From: Chthoniobacterales bacterium
GTDB taxonomy: Bacteria; Verrucomicrobiota; Verrucomicrobiia; Chthoniobacterales; DYNR01
NCBI GenBank assembly: GCA_026418675.1
Contig: JAOAAX010000004.1
Location: 59,306-123,305, forward strand
DNA length: 64,000 bases
Direction of reading: 5' to 3'
The notes beneath the pieces were generated by a model. That model was not told the DNA's origin, did not search any database, and worked only from the letters and a program-made list of their open reading frames with translations. The position numbers were made by a program, and so were the translations under genes. Below are positions 17,713-29,050 of the stretch, in pieces; the stretch's first letter is position 1; the number at the start of each line of letters is the position of its first letter.

Positions 17713-18504
17713 TTAGAGATTAAGTGCATGGGAGTGGAGGCGAATGGCGGCTTCAAGTATCGCTGAAATTGCGGCTGTATGGGCAGAAATTTGGAGGTTT
17801 AAGCTGAATTTTGCAGAAGTTTCGAAGACGATTTCAAAAGGCTTAGGAAATTGGGATGGTGAGGCAGTAAGGATACCATTAAAACATTGTTCGATAATTG
17901 CGTTAGTTGCCTTCCAACCGTCAATCAAAGGGGATTGGGAACGGGGAATGAAAGCGGATGCGGATTGGAGGGCGGGCTCGAGAAGGTGACGGGTAAGAAG
18001 GTCGCCGCCGACGTAACCGTAAATCCCGTCTGCTGTATCGTCGGAGTGGAGTGCGAGTATTCCGTCGAAATGGTAGCTTTTAAGTTCGTTTTCCAGGGAA
18101 CGAACCTCTGGTTGCTGTGAATTTGTCCAGAAGATACGGTTCAAGTCGAGACCGTTTGGGAGGGTGCGTTGGGAAAGAGAGAGTCCGGCGGGATTGCAGA
18201 TGGGATAGATGAGGAGTCTGCAATTTTGAGCGAGGGTTGGGTTGAAAATTAATTTTTGTATAAAATCTAAACAAGCGTAGGGACCCGCTGGCTCGTCACC
18301 ATGAATTCCAGCGAAGATACCAATTGTGAGCCAGGGGTCTTGATGAGGTGTAAAGGTGAATTTATGGAGGGGGAACTGTTGAGCTTGGTAGTAGAAGGTT
18401 GTTAGTTGATAGTAAGTTAAGTGAGGGTGAGAAGAAATGGAAACAATAAGTTCTTGGATTTGAGTTTCGAGGATCTTGTAGTGCGAAGATGGGGAAAGTT
18501 GCAA
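17713..18504 (-). CDS. M14-family zinc carboxypeptidase-like protein
   Basis: Encodes 263 residues. The zinc-binding motif AGIHGDEPAG places His68 and Glu71 as the first two ligands, and a later LHSDD supplies the third His; FET near residue 228 is a candidate for the catalytic Glu. YPICNPAG and the RTLPNGLDLNRIF segment are typical of M14 enzymes related to succinylglutamate desuccinylase and MpaA, which trims murein peptides. A cell-wall peptide substrate is plausible but unproven. The TTG start at 18504 has no signal peptide after it, so a cytoplasmic location is likely. The next gene upstream is a degenerate relative of it. Confidence 0.75.
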   Translation of the reverse strand: MQLSPSSHYKILETQIQELIVSISSHPHLTYYQLTTFYYQAQQFPLHKFTFTPHQDPWLTIGIFAGIHGDEPAGPYACLDFIQKLIFNPTLAQNCRLLIYPICNPAGLSLSQRTLPNGLDLNRIFWTNSQQPEVRSLENELKSYHFDGILALHSDDTADGIYGYVGGDLLTRHLLEPALQSASAFIPRSQSPLIDGWKATNAIIEQCFNGILTASPSQFPKPFEIVFETSAKFSLNLQISAHTAAISAILEAAIRLHSHALNL

Positions 18505-18518
18505 AGGTAGGGGAGTAG

Positions 18519-19334
18519 CTACGAGGATTGTTGTTCGGCGATTTGGAAGTTTTCTCTGAAAGTATGGAGGAGAGAGAGGATAAGGCCAATACCTTCCTCG
18601 GCTTGTTGTTCTGCAAGCAGTTGGCCAGGGAGGAGGAGGAGGATTTCTGAAGGTTGAGCGGAAGTTTGAGGGATTGGGGTGAGGCGACCATCATTGGGAG
18701 TGTTGAAATCTTCGATTTTCCATTCGAAGCCGGGACTGGTAGTTTGGTATTTTTGGAGTGCGTTAAGAAGGATTCGGTGGTGGTTGGGAGATGCTGGCCA
18801 TACTAATGCGGAAAATTCTTCGGCCTTGGTATCTTCTTCGAGGCGGAAGACAATGTCGTAGGTATTGCGAAGAAGTTCTTTCTCGATGACTTGGATATGC
18901 CGGAGGAGAGAGTTGTGCCAAAGAGAGAGTTCATTTTGGCGTTGTTCAGGGGTTAGAACGACCATTGCTTCGCGGGCATCTAAATTTACGATTGGGTAAA
19001 CCGTTGCTTCGATGCCGTCCACGAGTTGAAATTTTTCTTCGAGTGCGGCAACCAAACGGAAAAGAGTATAGGAGGCGCTTTCTTCATTGCCAAACCAACC
19101 TGCGGTTAAGAGTGCGCGCATGGAACGAGTAGGGCCTGGCTTGCCAAGGACATGGTAGTAAGGGATAAGATCCTCCCCTCGATTCCATCCAGTGTGCGGA
19201 GCAGCATATCCAACGACCAAGTGTTCAGATTCTTCGCTGAGGTCGAGGAGAGGTTGCATGAGGTGGCGGTGGTCTGCGCGAGCTGATTGGAAGATGCGTC
19301 GGAGTTGTTCAGCAGCAAGAGAAGCGTCGCTCAT
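18519..19334 (-). CDS. Degenerate M14-like protein lacking zinc ligands
   Basis: Encodes 271 residues without a recognised named family. The segment TAGWFGNEESASYTLFRL aligns naturally with the AGIHGDEPAGPYACLDF of the next gene, with Phe81 in place of the zinc His and Asn83 in place of Asp, while Glu84 is kept; ATVYPIVNLDA then matches LLIYPICNPAG. No second His motif is evident. I infer an inactive paralogue of the adjacent M14-like enzyme, perhaps a partner subunit. The two genes are 14 bases apart and probably cotranscribed with the Rrf2 gene upstream. Confidence 0.65.
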   Translation of the reverse strand: MSDASLAAEQLRRIFQSARADHRHLMQPLLDLSEESEHLVVGYAAPHTGWNRGEDLIPYYHVLGKPGPTRSMRALLTAGWFGNEESASYTLFRLVAALEEKFQLVDGIEATVYPIVNLDAREAMVVLTPEQRQNELSLWHNSLLRHIQVIEKELLRNTYDIVFRLEEDTKAEEFSALVWPASPNHHRILLNALQKYQTTSPGFEWKIEDFNTPNDGRLTPIPQTSAQPSEILLLLPGQLLAEQQAEEGIGLILSLLHTFRENFQIAEQQSS

Positions 19335-19339
19335 GGGTG

Positions 19340-19969
19340 CTAGAGAAGATTGCTGGGAAGTTCGTTGTCTTGAAAAGCAGAGTTTGAATTTTGTGCAGTT
19401 TTGGAGTTTTGAGAGGATAAAGAGGAGTGTTTTTTGGGATTGTTTGTGGGGCGGTTTGAGTTTGGAGTAAAATTGTCGGGAATAAGCTGATCGAGCGTAG
19501 CTTGGGAAAAGAAATTGCGTGAAAGATTAAGATATTTGCCGATTAAGTCGTGGACTTTTGCGATGGTATTCTGAAGTGATGAAAGAGAGGGCGGAGAGGG
19601 TGGAGATTCCGGCAAGGAAGAAGAGTTAGGAGAAAGGGAATCAATTTGATTCTCATTTATTGAATCACTATTTGATGAGTTTTCTTTTGAGGTTAAGGAG
19701 AAAGTGTTGGGTTCGAGGGCTTCAATAACTTCCGCGAGGTTAATTTGGTGAGGTGGCCTGGCCAACCAATATCCGCCTAATTTTCCACGTTTTGCTTGGA
19801 TAATGGAATTTTTACGTAAGCGGAAGAGGATTTGCTCGAGGAAGGGAATTGGGATTGGGTCGTGGGAAGTGATTTGATGGATGGAGATAGGGGGTTCGAC
19901 TTTTCCGTGATAAGCAGCGAGGATTGCTAATGCCCGGATTCCGTATTCTGTTGATTTTGTGAGTTTCAT
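19340..19969 (-). CDS. Rrf2-family transcriptional regulator without cysteines
   Basis: Encodes 209 residues. Residues 1-85 or so match the Rrf2 winged helix: MKLTKSTEYGIRALAILA, the recognition region PIPFLEQILFRLRKNSIIQAKRGKLGGYWLARPP and then INLAEVIEALEP. The three cysteines that hold an Fe-S cluster in IscR, NsrR and RsrR are absent; the whole protein has no Cys. From about residue 90 it carries long Ser/Asn/Pro-rich low-complexity stretches around a short helical segment. A -35 TTGCTT and -10 TAAGCT, 17 bases apart on the minus strand, lie at 20013-19985. It probably controls the two genes behind it, 5 bases downstream. Confidence 0.8.
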   Translation of the reverse strand: MKLTKSTEYGIRALAILAAYHGKVEPPISIHQITSHDPIPIPFLEQILFRLRKNSIIQAKRGKLGGYWLARPPHQINLAEVIEALEPNTFSLTSKENSSNSDSINENQIDSLSPNSSSLPESPPSPPSLSSLQNTIAKVHDLIGKYLNLSRNFFSQATLDQLIPDNFTPNSNRPTNNPKKHSSLSSQNSKTAQNSNSAFQDNELPSNLL

Positions 19970-20104
19970 AGTGATAACTTTATAAGCTTAGGCTGGATGT
20001 GAAAAAAAAGCAAGTTTTTTCGTTAGCATTTTTGTTAAGAAAGAAAAAAGTTTTTTTATAATAATAAAAAGAGAGGATTTAGGGTTAATGAATCGAAATT
20101 GGAT

Positions 20105-20923
20105 ATGAGAGAGAAATATCGAGGACGACTTGCACCATCCCCAACGGGTTATTTGCACATTGGGCATATAAGGACATTTGAAGTGGCAATGAAACGAGCG
20201 AGGGAGGAGAATGGAATTTTGGTATTGAGGATTGAAGATTTGGATCGGGAGCGATGTCGGGATGAGTATGAAAGAGCGATATACGAGGATTTGAAGTATT
20301 TTGGTTTTGTGTGGCAGGAGGGCCCGGATGTTGGTGGTGAATTTGGGCCTTATCGGCAAAGTGAGCGGATGGAGCTTTACCGCAAGGTTTGGAGGGAATT
20401 GAAGAAAGGAGGCTTTTTGTTTCCGTGTTGGCGAAGTCGTCGGGATATGGAAGAAGCGCCACGAGGGCCGCATGGAAACGAAGTAGTTTATCCTGTTGAG
20501 TGGAGACCAGCAGAGGAAGCAGCGCTGTTCTATGATGAAGCGGCTGGGATGAATTGGAGGTTTCGCGTGCCGATTGGGCGGAGGGTAGAATTTGTAGATG
20601 GGAGGGTCGGCAATTATTCTGCTTTAGCTGGGAAGGATTTTGGGGATTTCCCTGTTTGGCGTAAGGATGATGTTCCTGCGTATGAGTTGGCGGTAGTTGT
20701 AGATGACTGGGCGATGAGGATAACGGAGGTTGTTCGTGGAGAGGATTTGCTGCTTTCGACATGTCGGCAACTTTTGATCTATGAAGCAATGGGCTGGGAA
20801 CCACCGGCTTTCTATCATGTCCCTTTGGTTTTAGGGACGGACGGAAGGAAGCTTTCGAAACGGGATGGTGCTTCGCGGGCTGCTTATCAAGCGCGTATGA
20901 TTCTGGAGAAGAGTGAAAATTGA
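20105..20923 (+). CDS. gluQ: Glutamyl-Q tRNA(Asp) synthetase-like protein
   Basis: Encodes 272 residues, the size of GluQ-RS, a glutamyl-tRNA synthetase catalytic core without anticodon-binding domain that attaches Glu to queuosine 34 of tRNA(Asp). The HIGH element lies in PSPTGYLHIGHIRT, the IEDLDRERCRDEYE segment follows, and KLSKRDGA closes the core. Only one Cys remains in the region where many GluQ-RS bind zinc. The ATG 20105 is chosen over the in-frame TTG six bases upstream. TATAAT at 20057-20062 is a possible -10 box. A truncated discriminating GluRS is less likely since the length fits a complete GluQ-RS. Confidence 0.85.
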   Translation: MREKYRGRLAPSPTGYLHIGHIRTFEVAMKRAREENGILVLRIEDLDRERCRDEYERAIYEDLKYFGFVWQEGPDVGGEFGPYRQSERMELYRKVWRELKKGGFLFPCWRSRRDMEEAPRGPHGNEVVYPVEWRPAEEAALFYDEAAGMNWRFRVPIGRRVEFVDGRVGNYSALAGKDFGDFPVWRKDDVPAYELAVVVDDWAMRITEVVRGEDLLLSTCRQLLIYEAMGWEPPAFYHVPLVLGTDGRKLSKRDGASRAAYQARMILEKSEN

Positions 20924-20991
20924 TTTAATTTGTAGATTCTTTTTTTGATTTGTTTGTTGAGTTGTAGGGAAAGAAGAGGAAACGCGGGCTG

Positions 20992-23577
20992 CTAATTTTC
21001 GACTTCTTCATCCTCTTTTTCAACTTTATCATCTCTGACGACTGGAGCGATGGCTTGGAGTTTTTCGCCTTCGGGGAGGTTAATGAGGCGGACGCCCATG
21101 GTATTTCTACCTGCTTCGCGGATTTCTGCGACGCGAGTGCGGATCATTTTTCCGCGGTTGGTGATGAGCATGATTTCGTCTTCGTCTCGGACACTGAGGG
21201 CACCGACGACGTAACCGGTTTTTTCGCCAGTTTTCATGGTGATGATGCCTTTTCCTCCGCGGGCTTGGGAGCGGTATTCATCGAAGGAGGTGCGTTTGCC
21301 GATACCGTTTTCGCCTGCGACGAGGAGGGTTGCGTCTTGTTGAACGGTGGAGATAGCGACGACGCTATCGTCTGGATCAGGACGGATTCCCCAGACGCCA
21401 ACAGTATCGCGGCCTTGATCGCGGAGTTCTTCTTCGTTGAAGCGAATGGACATGCCGTTGCGGGTTACGAGGACGACGTCGTTTTTGCCGGAGGTGAGGA
21501 CGGCGTCAATGAGTTCGTCGTCTGATTCGATGCGGATGGCGATGATGCCCCCTTTTCGGATGTTTGCGAATTCGCCGAGGTTAGTTTTTTTGACGATTCC
21601 CTTGCGTGTGGCGAAGAGGATGAAGAGGTTGGGGTCCCAGGATTGGTCCTCGTAACCTGGGAGTGAAGACCTTTTTGAAGGGATGGGGATTGTGGAAGCG
21701 ATTTTTTCGCCTGGTTGGAGTTGAAGGATGTTGGCGATGCTGCGGCCGCGGGAGGTGCGGCTCATTTCTGGGATTTCGTAAACGCGTTCGACGTAGGCGC
21801 GGCCTTGTTTGGTGAAGAAGAGGAGGAAATCGTGTGTGGAGGCGGTGAAGAGGTGCTCGACAAAGTCGGAATCTTGACCTTCGGTGGGAGATTCGCGAGT
21901 GGTCATGCCAATGACTCCTCGGCCGCCGCGGCGCTGGGAACGGTAGGCGCTGATGGCGGTGCGTTTGATATAACCGGCATGAGTGATTGTGATGATACAG
22001 CCTTCGTTGGCAATGAGGTCTTCGATTGCCATTTCGCCTTCGTCTGGTAGGATTTCGGTTCTACGCGGGGAAGCGAATTTGTCACGGATAGAGCGGAGTT
22101 CTTTTTTGATGATTGTGAAGACGCGTTCTTCACGGGCGAGGATGTCGAGGAGGTCTGCAATGGTTTTGAGGAGCTCGGAATATTCTTTGCGGACGGCTTG
22201 GATTTCCATGCCTGTGAGTTGGTAGAGACGGAGGTCGAGGATGGCATCAGCTTGCGCTTCAGAGATGAGATAGAGGCCGTTGGAGAGACGGGATTCGTTT
22301 CGGATTTGAATTCCAAATTTTTCGATAGATTTTCGGGAGTATTCGTGAGCGAGGATTTTGGTTTTAGCTTCTTCGCGGTTAGCGGAGTTACGGATGATGC
22401 GGATGAATTCGTCGAGGTTGGAGAGTGCGATGAGGAAGCCTTCGAGGCGCTCTGCGCGATCTTCGGATTGGCGGAGGAGGAAGCGGGTGCGGCGGAGGAC
22501 GACTTCGCGGCGGTGCTCGATATAGCAGTTGATTGCTTCTTTGAGGGAGAGGAGCTTGGGTTTGCCGTGGTCAATGGCGAGGAGGTTGACGGCGAAGGTG
22601 GATTCGAGGGCGGTGTGTTTGTAAAGGTTGTTGATAACGACGCGGGCGTTGGCTTCGCGCTTGAGTTCGATGACGACGCGGGTATTTTCGTCGGACTGGT
22701 CGCTGACGTTGGTGATGTCGGTGAGGATTTTTTCGTTTACGAGTTCAGCGATGCGAGCGACGAGGGCTGCGCGGTTGACGCCGTAGGGGATTTCTGTGAT
22801 GACGATTTGCTCGCGGTTGCCTTTTATTTCCTCGATTGCGACGCGGCCGCGGACGCGGAGGGAGCCGCGGCCGGTCTCGAAGTATTGGCGGATGCCGGAG
22901 ATTCCGCAGATGACGCAGCCAGTTGGGAAGTCTGGGCCGCGGACGTAGCGGAGGAGTTCGTCTGTTGAGATTGAGGGTTTGTCAATTTGAGCACAAATGG
23001 CGTCAATAATTTCTGCGAGGTTATGAGGGGGGATATTTGTGGCCATACCGACGGCGATGCCTGTGCCGCCGTTAACGAGGAGGTTTGGGAAGGCGGCTGG
23101 GAAGACAGTTGGTTCTGTGAGGCGTTCGTCGTAGTTTGGGACGAAGTCCACGGTGTCTTTATCCATGTCCTCCATAAGGGCGGCGCCGAGATGGGTGAGG
23201 CGAGCTTCTGTGTAACGCATTGCGGCTGGTGGGTCGCCTTCGATGGAGCCGAAGTTCCCTTTACCGTCTACGAGGGGTTCGCGCATCGCCCAAGGTTGAG
23301 CCATGTGGACGAGGGTTGGATAGATGACAGCTTCGCCGTGGGGGTGGTAGTTACCCGAAGTGTCGCCGCAGATTTTGGCGCATTTGATGTGTTTGCGGCC
23401 AGGGAAGAGGGAAAGGTTCTCCATGGCGTAAAGGATGCGGCGTTGGGAGGGCTTGAGGCCGTCGCGGGCGTCAGGAAGTGCGCGGGAGATGATGACGGAC
23501 ATGGAGTAATCGAGGAAGGAACGGGAAAGTTCTTCAGCGACGTCAACGGGCTCGATTTTTTCGTGGGCGACGTTCAT
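20992..23577 (-). CDS. gyrA: DNA gyrase subunit A
   Basis: Encodes 861 residues of GyrA, which cleaves and rejoins DNA in the gyrase tetramer. The catalytic Tyr is in AAMRYTEARL, and the C-terminal wrapping domain contains the GyrA box as QRRGGRG (about residue 555), the feature separating GyrA from ParC. The quinolone pocket reads HPHGEAVIYP where E. coli has HPHGDSAVYD, so Ser83 and Asp87 equivalents are Ala and Pro. The C-terminus is acidic. It lies 76 bases downstream of gyrB and probably shares its transcript. No Shine-Dalgarno sequence; T precedes the ATG. Confidence 0.96.
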   Translation of the reverse strand: MNVAHEKIEPVDVAEELSRSFLDYSMSVIISRALPDARDGLKPSQRRILYAMENLSLFPGRKHIKCAKICGDTSGNYHPHGEAVIYPTLVHMAQPWAMREPLVDGKGNFGSIEGDPPAAMRYTEARLTHLGAALMEDMDKDTVDFVPNYDERLTEPTVFPAAFPNLLVNGGTGIAVGMATNIPPHNLAEIIDAICAQIDKPSISTDELLRYVRGPDFPTGCVICGISGIRQYFETGRGSLRVRGRVAIEEIKGNREQIVITEIPYGVNRAALVARIAELVNEKILTDITNVSDQSDENTRVVIELKREANARVVINNLYKHTALESTFAVNLLAIDHGKPKLLSLKEAINCYIEHRREVVLRRTRFLLRQSEDRAERLEGFLIALSNLDEFIRIIRNSANREEAKTKILAHEYSRKSIEKFGIQIRNESRLSNGLYLISEAQADAILDLRLYQLTGMEIQAVRKEYSELLKTIADLLDILAREERVFTIIKKELRSIRDKFASPRRTEILPDEGEMAIEDLIANEGCIITITHAGYIKRTAISAYRSQRRGGRGVIGMTTRESPTEGQDSDFVEHLFTASTHDFLLFFTKQGRAYVERVYEIPEMSRTSRGRSIANILQLQPGEKIASTIPIPSKRSSLPGYEDQSWDPNLFILFATRKGIVKKTNLGEFANIRKGGIIAIRIESDDELIDAVLTSGKNDVVLVTRNGMSIRFNEEELRDQGRDTVGVWGIRPDPDDSVVAISTVQQDATLLVAGENGIGKRTSFDEYRSQARGGKGIITMKTGEKTGYVVGALSVRDEDEIMLITNRGKMIRTRVAEIREAGRNTMGVRLINLPEGEKLQAIAPVVRDDKVEKEDEEVEN

Positions 23578-23653
23578 AGTTGGCCGTGTGGTGGGTGGAA
23601 AATTAGGGTTTCTGGAGTGAGATGCTAAGGGATGTGTTTAATGGGTGGCGTGA

Positions 23654-26359
<2,706 letters not shown>

Positions 26360-26371
26360 TTAAAATTTGGA

Positions 26372-27037
26372 TTATTTGGTATTTTTTTGTGGGTAAGGGC
26401 AGAGGTGTGCGAGTTGGCAGAGGTTGCAGCGGGGTTTGCGTGCGGAGCAGATGGCTCTGCCGTGGCTTATGAGGAGGTGGCTGAGGTCAGTCCATGTGTG
26501 AGGTGGGAAGATTAGCATGAGGTCGCGTTCGATTTTTTCCGGATGAGAGTGGGAGGTGAAGCCGAGTCGGTTGGAGAGTCGGGCGATGTGAGTATCAACG
26601 ACCATACCTTCGTTGATGCCGAATGCGTTGCCGAGGATGACGTTTGCAGTTTTGCGGCCGACGCCTGGGAGGGAGGTGAGGTCTTTGATGGTTCGCGGGA
26701 CTTGGCCTGCGAAATTTTTAAGGATAGCTTCTGCGCAGGCGCGGAGATTTTTAGCTTTGTTTCGGAAAAAGCCGGTTGGGCGGATGAGGGATTCGAGTTC
26801 TTGCTGTGAGACGGTGGCGAATGATTCGATGGTAGGGAGGCGTTGGAAGAGGGTAGGGGTGACTTCGTTGACACGCTTATCCGTGCATTGTGCTGAGAGG
26901 ACGGTAGCGACGAGAAGCTCCCACGGAGTGCGAAACGTAAGAGCGCACTTTGCGTTTGGATAAAGGTAACGCAAAGTTTCGAGGACAAGGGATGCTCGGT
27001 TAATTTTGGACTTTGAGGATTCTTTTATTGTTGACAA
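26372..27037 (-). CDS. nth: Endonuclease III
   Basis: Encodes 221 residues of the DNA glycosylase/AP lyase that removes oxidised pyrimidines. The helix-hairpin-helix LPGVGRKTANVILG supplies the catalytic Lys, VVDTHIARLSNR the catalytic Asp, and CSARKPRCNLCQLAHLC is the C-x6-C-x2-C-x5-C ligand set of the 4Fe-4S cluster. Length is normal. The start is a TTG, chosen because it gives the family N-terminus with only a short polar leader. The Fe-S cluster links it to the cysteine desulfurase and SufT genes in the window. Confidence 0.93.
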   Translation of the reverse strand: MSTIKESSKSKINRASLVLETLRYLYPNAKCALTFRTPWELLVATVLSAQCTDKRVNEVTPTLFQRLPTIESFATVSQQELESLIRPTGFFRNKAKNLRACAEAILKNFAGQVPRTIKDLTSLPGVGRKTANVILGNAFGINEGMVVDTHIARLSNRLGFTSHSHPEKIERDLMLIFPPHTWTDLSHLLISHGRAICSARKPRCNLCQLAHLCPYPQKNTK

Positions 27038-27062
27038 TTTTATCTAAATAATGAATACAGGG

Positions 27063-27599
27063 TTATGTTTGAGGTGAGTGGCTAGGGGTGTTGGAGGTTT
27101 TTTTAGATTTTGGTTTCTGGAGGTTGGGTTTGGAGATGACTGGGATTTCGCGGAGGACTTCTAATTTTACGGGGACGATGCCTGCGGATATCATTTCGAT
27201 TCTGCGTGCGGCTTCGAGGCTGAGGTCGATGATACGTCCTTTTACAAATGGGCCGCGGTTGTTGATGCGGACGATGACGGATTTGCCGTTCCGGAGGTTG
27301 GTTACTCTGGCGATGGTTCCGAAGGGGAGTGATTTATGGGCTGCAGTGATGTCGGTTGCTCGGTAGATTTCGCCGCTAGCGGTTTTACGGCCGATCCAGC
27401 GGCCGGAGTAAAAGGAGGCGATTCCACGTTCGGTGCGAATGGTTTCGTAGATTTTTTCTTTTGGTGGTTGACCTACGGGTATGATTTTTTTGGGCGCTGT
27501 TGAGCAAGAAGAGAGAATGAGGAGAGAAGCGTGGGCTAGTAATAAAAGGACAAATAGGTTGAAATAGGAGTTGAGCTTTCTGGGGGGTGATGGAGGCAT
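27063..27599 (-). CDS. rlpA: RlpA-like septal ring lipoprotein
   Basis: Encodes 178 residues. A signal peptide with lipobox LSSC makes Cys32 the lipidated residue. The double-psi beta-barrel domain follows (about 60-150), with GIASFYSGRWIGRKTASGEIY, HKSLPFGTIARVTNLRNGKSVIVRINNRGPF and GRIIDLS, matching RlpA, a lytic transglycosylase acting on denuded glycan strands at division sites. No SPOR domain is present, so septal targeting may differ from E. coli. The start overlaps the rimO stop by one base (TAATG), implying coupling. Confidence 0.88.
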   Translation of the reverse strand: MPPSPPRKLNSYFNLFVLLLLAHASLLILSSCSTAPKKIIPVGQPPKEKIYETIRTERGIASFYSGRWIGRKTASGEIYRATDITAAHKSLPFGTIARVTNLRNGKSVIVRINNRGPFVKGRIIDLSLEAARRIEMISAGIVPVKLEVLREIPVISKPNLQKPKSKKTSNTPSHSPQT

Positions 27600-29011
27600 T
27601 AGTTGATGTCTGCGGATTCTGCGATGGCGACGAGGTCGTAGCTATTTGCGGAAATGATTTTGACGTTATGAAATTGGCCTGGTTGGAGAGGTTTTTTGAG
27701 GATGACTTTTGTGTCTATATCTGGGGCATCGTGTTGGGAACGGGCGGAGTATTGGGAATCGGCGAGGATGCGGATGGTTTTGCCGACCTGTTTGAGGGCT
27801 AATTGTTGAGCGATGCGTTTTTGAGTTTGCATGGCGATGTGGAAGCGCTGGCGTTTGACGGATTGAGGGACTTGGTGGGGGAGCTTTGCTGCTCGGGAGC
27901 CTTCCTCTTGGGAGTAAGTAAAGATGCCGAGGCGTTCGAAGCGGTGGGTTTGGATGAAATCGAGGAGGTCGTGGAAGTGGGCATCGGATTCGCCGGGGAA
28001 GCCGACGATGAAGGTTGTGCGGATGGCGAGGTTGGGGATGTTAGCGCGAAGTTTTGCGACGAGTTCTTCGATATGTTGGCGGGAGGTTTGGCGTTGCATG
28101 GAGTTGAGGATGTCTGGGTGGCTATGTTGGAGAGGAATGTCCACATAGGGGACGACTTTTGGGTTTTTGGCGATGGAGGCGATGAGTGCGTCGCTCCAAT
28201 GGGCTGGGTGAGTGTAGAGGATGCGTATCCAGAAATCGCCTTCGATTTGGGCGAGTTCATCAAGGAGGTGGATGAGGGTTGGGCCGCGGGAGGGGTCGAG
28301 GGGTTGGGAGGGTTGGGGTTTGGTTGGCCAGAGGTCTATGCCGTAGTAGGTTGTGTCTTGGCTGATGAGGTTGATTTCTTTGACACCTTGCTGGACGAGT
28401 AGGCGGACTTCGTTGACGATGGAGTGGATTTGGCGGCTACGGTGGCGGCCGCGCATTTGTGGGATGACGCAGAAGGAGCAGGGGTGGTTGCAGCCTTCCG
28501 CGATTTTGACGTAGGCGTAATGGGGTGGGGTGAGGCGGAAGCGCGGGGTATCCCAGTCTGGGAGGAAGCGGGAGTGGCGTTGAACGAGGATGAGTGGGTC
28601 GTCGGTGGGGTTGGGGTGGTCTGAGAGGAGTGATAGGAAGATTTGGCCTGCTTGGGCGACCTGGTCGAGTCCGAGGAATGCATCTACTTCGTTGCGGAGT
28701 TCGCGGGCAAGTTCTGTTGAGAAGCGTTGGGAGAGGCAGCCAGCGACGACGAGTTTTTGTCCGGTGCGTTTGCGCATTCCGCGCTCTTGGTGTGCTTCGA
28801 GGATGGCTTCGATGGATTCTTCTTTCGCTGAGTCTATGAAGCCGCAGGTATTGACGACAAGGATGTCTGCATCTTGAGGGGAGGAGGTGAACTCGAAGCC
28901 AGCGGAGGCTGCGCTGCCGAGGAGGATTTCGGAGTCAACAAGGTTTTTTGCGCATCCGAGGCTTATGAGTGCGATTTTGGGTGGTGAATGCAGGGGATTG
29001 TGGAGGTGCAT
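27599..29011 (-). CDS. rimO: Ribosomal protein S12 methylthiotransferase RimO
   Basis: Encodes 470 residues of a radical-SAM enzyme that adds a methylthio group to an Asp of S12. N-terminal domain ISLGCAKNLVDSEILLG carries the first cluster cysteines with VVNTCGFIDSAKEES; the radical-SAM triad is GCNHPCSFCVIP; a TRAM domain closes the protein. GCAKNLVDSE distinguishes RimO from MiaB. Its substrate is encoded by rpsL at the start of the window, with the target Asp89 intact. No separate promoter is seen; it precedes rlpA in the transcript. Confidence 0.93.
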   Translation of the reverse strand: MHLHNPLHSPPKIALISLGCAKNLVDSEILLGSAASAGFEFTSSPQDADILVVNTCGFIDSAKEESIEAILEAHQERGMRKRTGQKLVVAGCLSQRFSTELARELRNEVDAFLGLDQVAQAGQIFLSLLSDHPNPTDDPLILVQRHSRFLPDWDTPRFRLTPPHYAYVKIAEGCNHPCSFCVIPQMRGRHRSRQIHSIVNEVRLLVQQGVKEINLISQDTTYYGIDLWPTKPQPSQPLDPSRGPTLIHLLDELAQIEGDFWIRILYTHPAHWSDALIASIAKNPKVVPYVDIPLQHSHPDILNSMQRQTSRQHIEELVAKLRANIPNLAIRTTFIVGFPGESDAHFHDLLDFIQTHRFERLGIFTYSQEEGSRAAKLPHQVPQSVKRQRFHIAMQTQKRIAQQLALKQVGKTIRILADSQYSARSQHDAPDIDTKVILKKPLQPGQFHNVKIISANSYDLVAIAESADIN

Positions 29012-29050
29012 CTAGAGGGAGAGAGTGGGAAGTATTTTAGTTTGGAGTAT

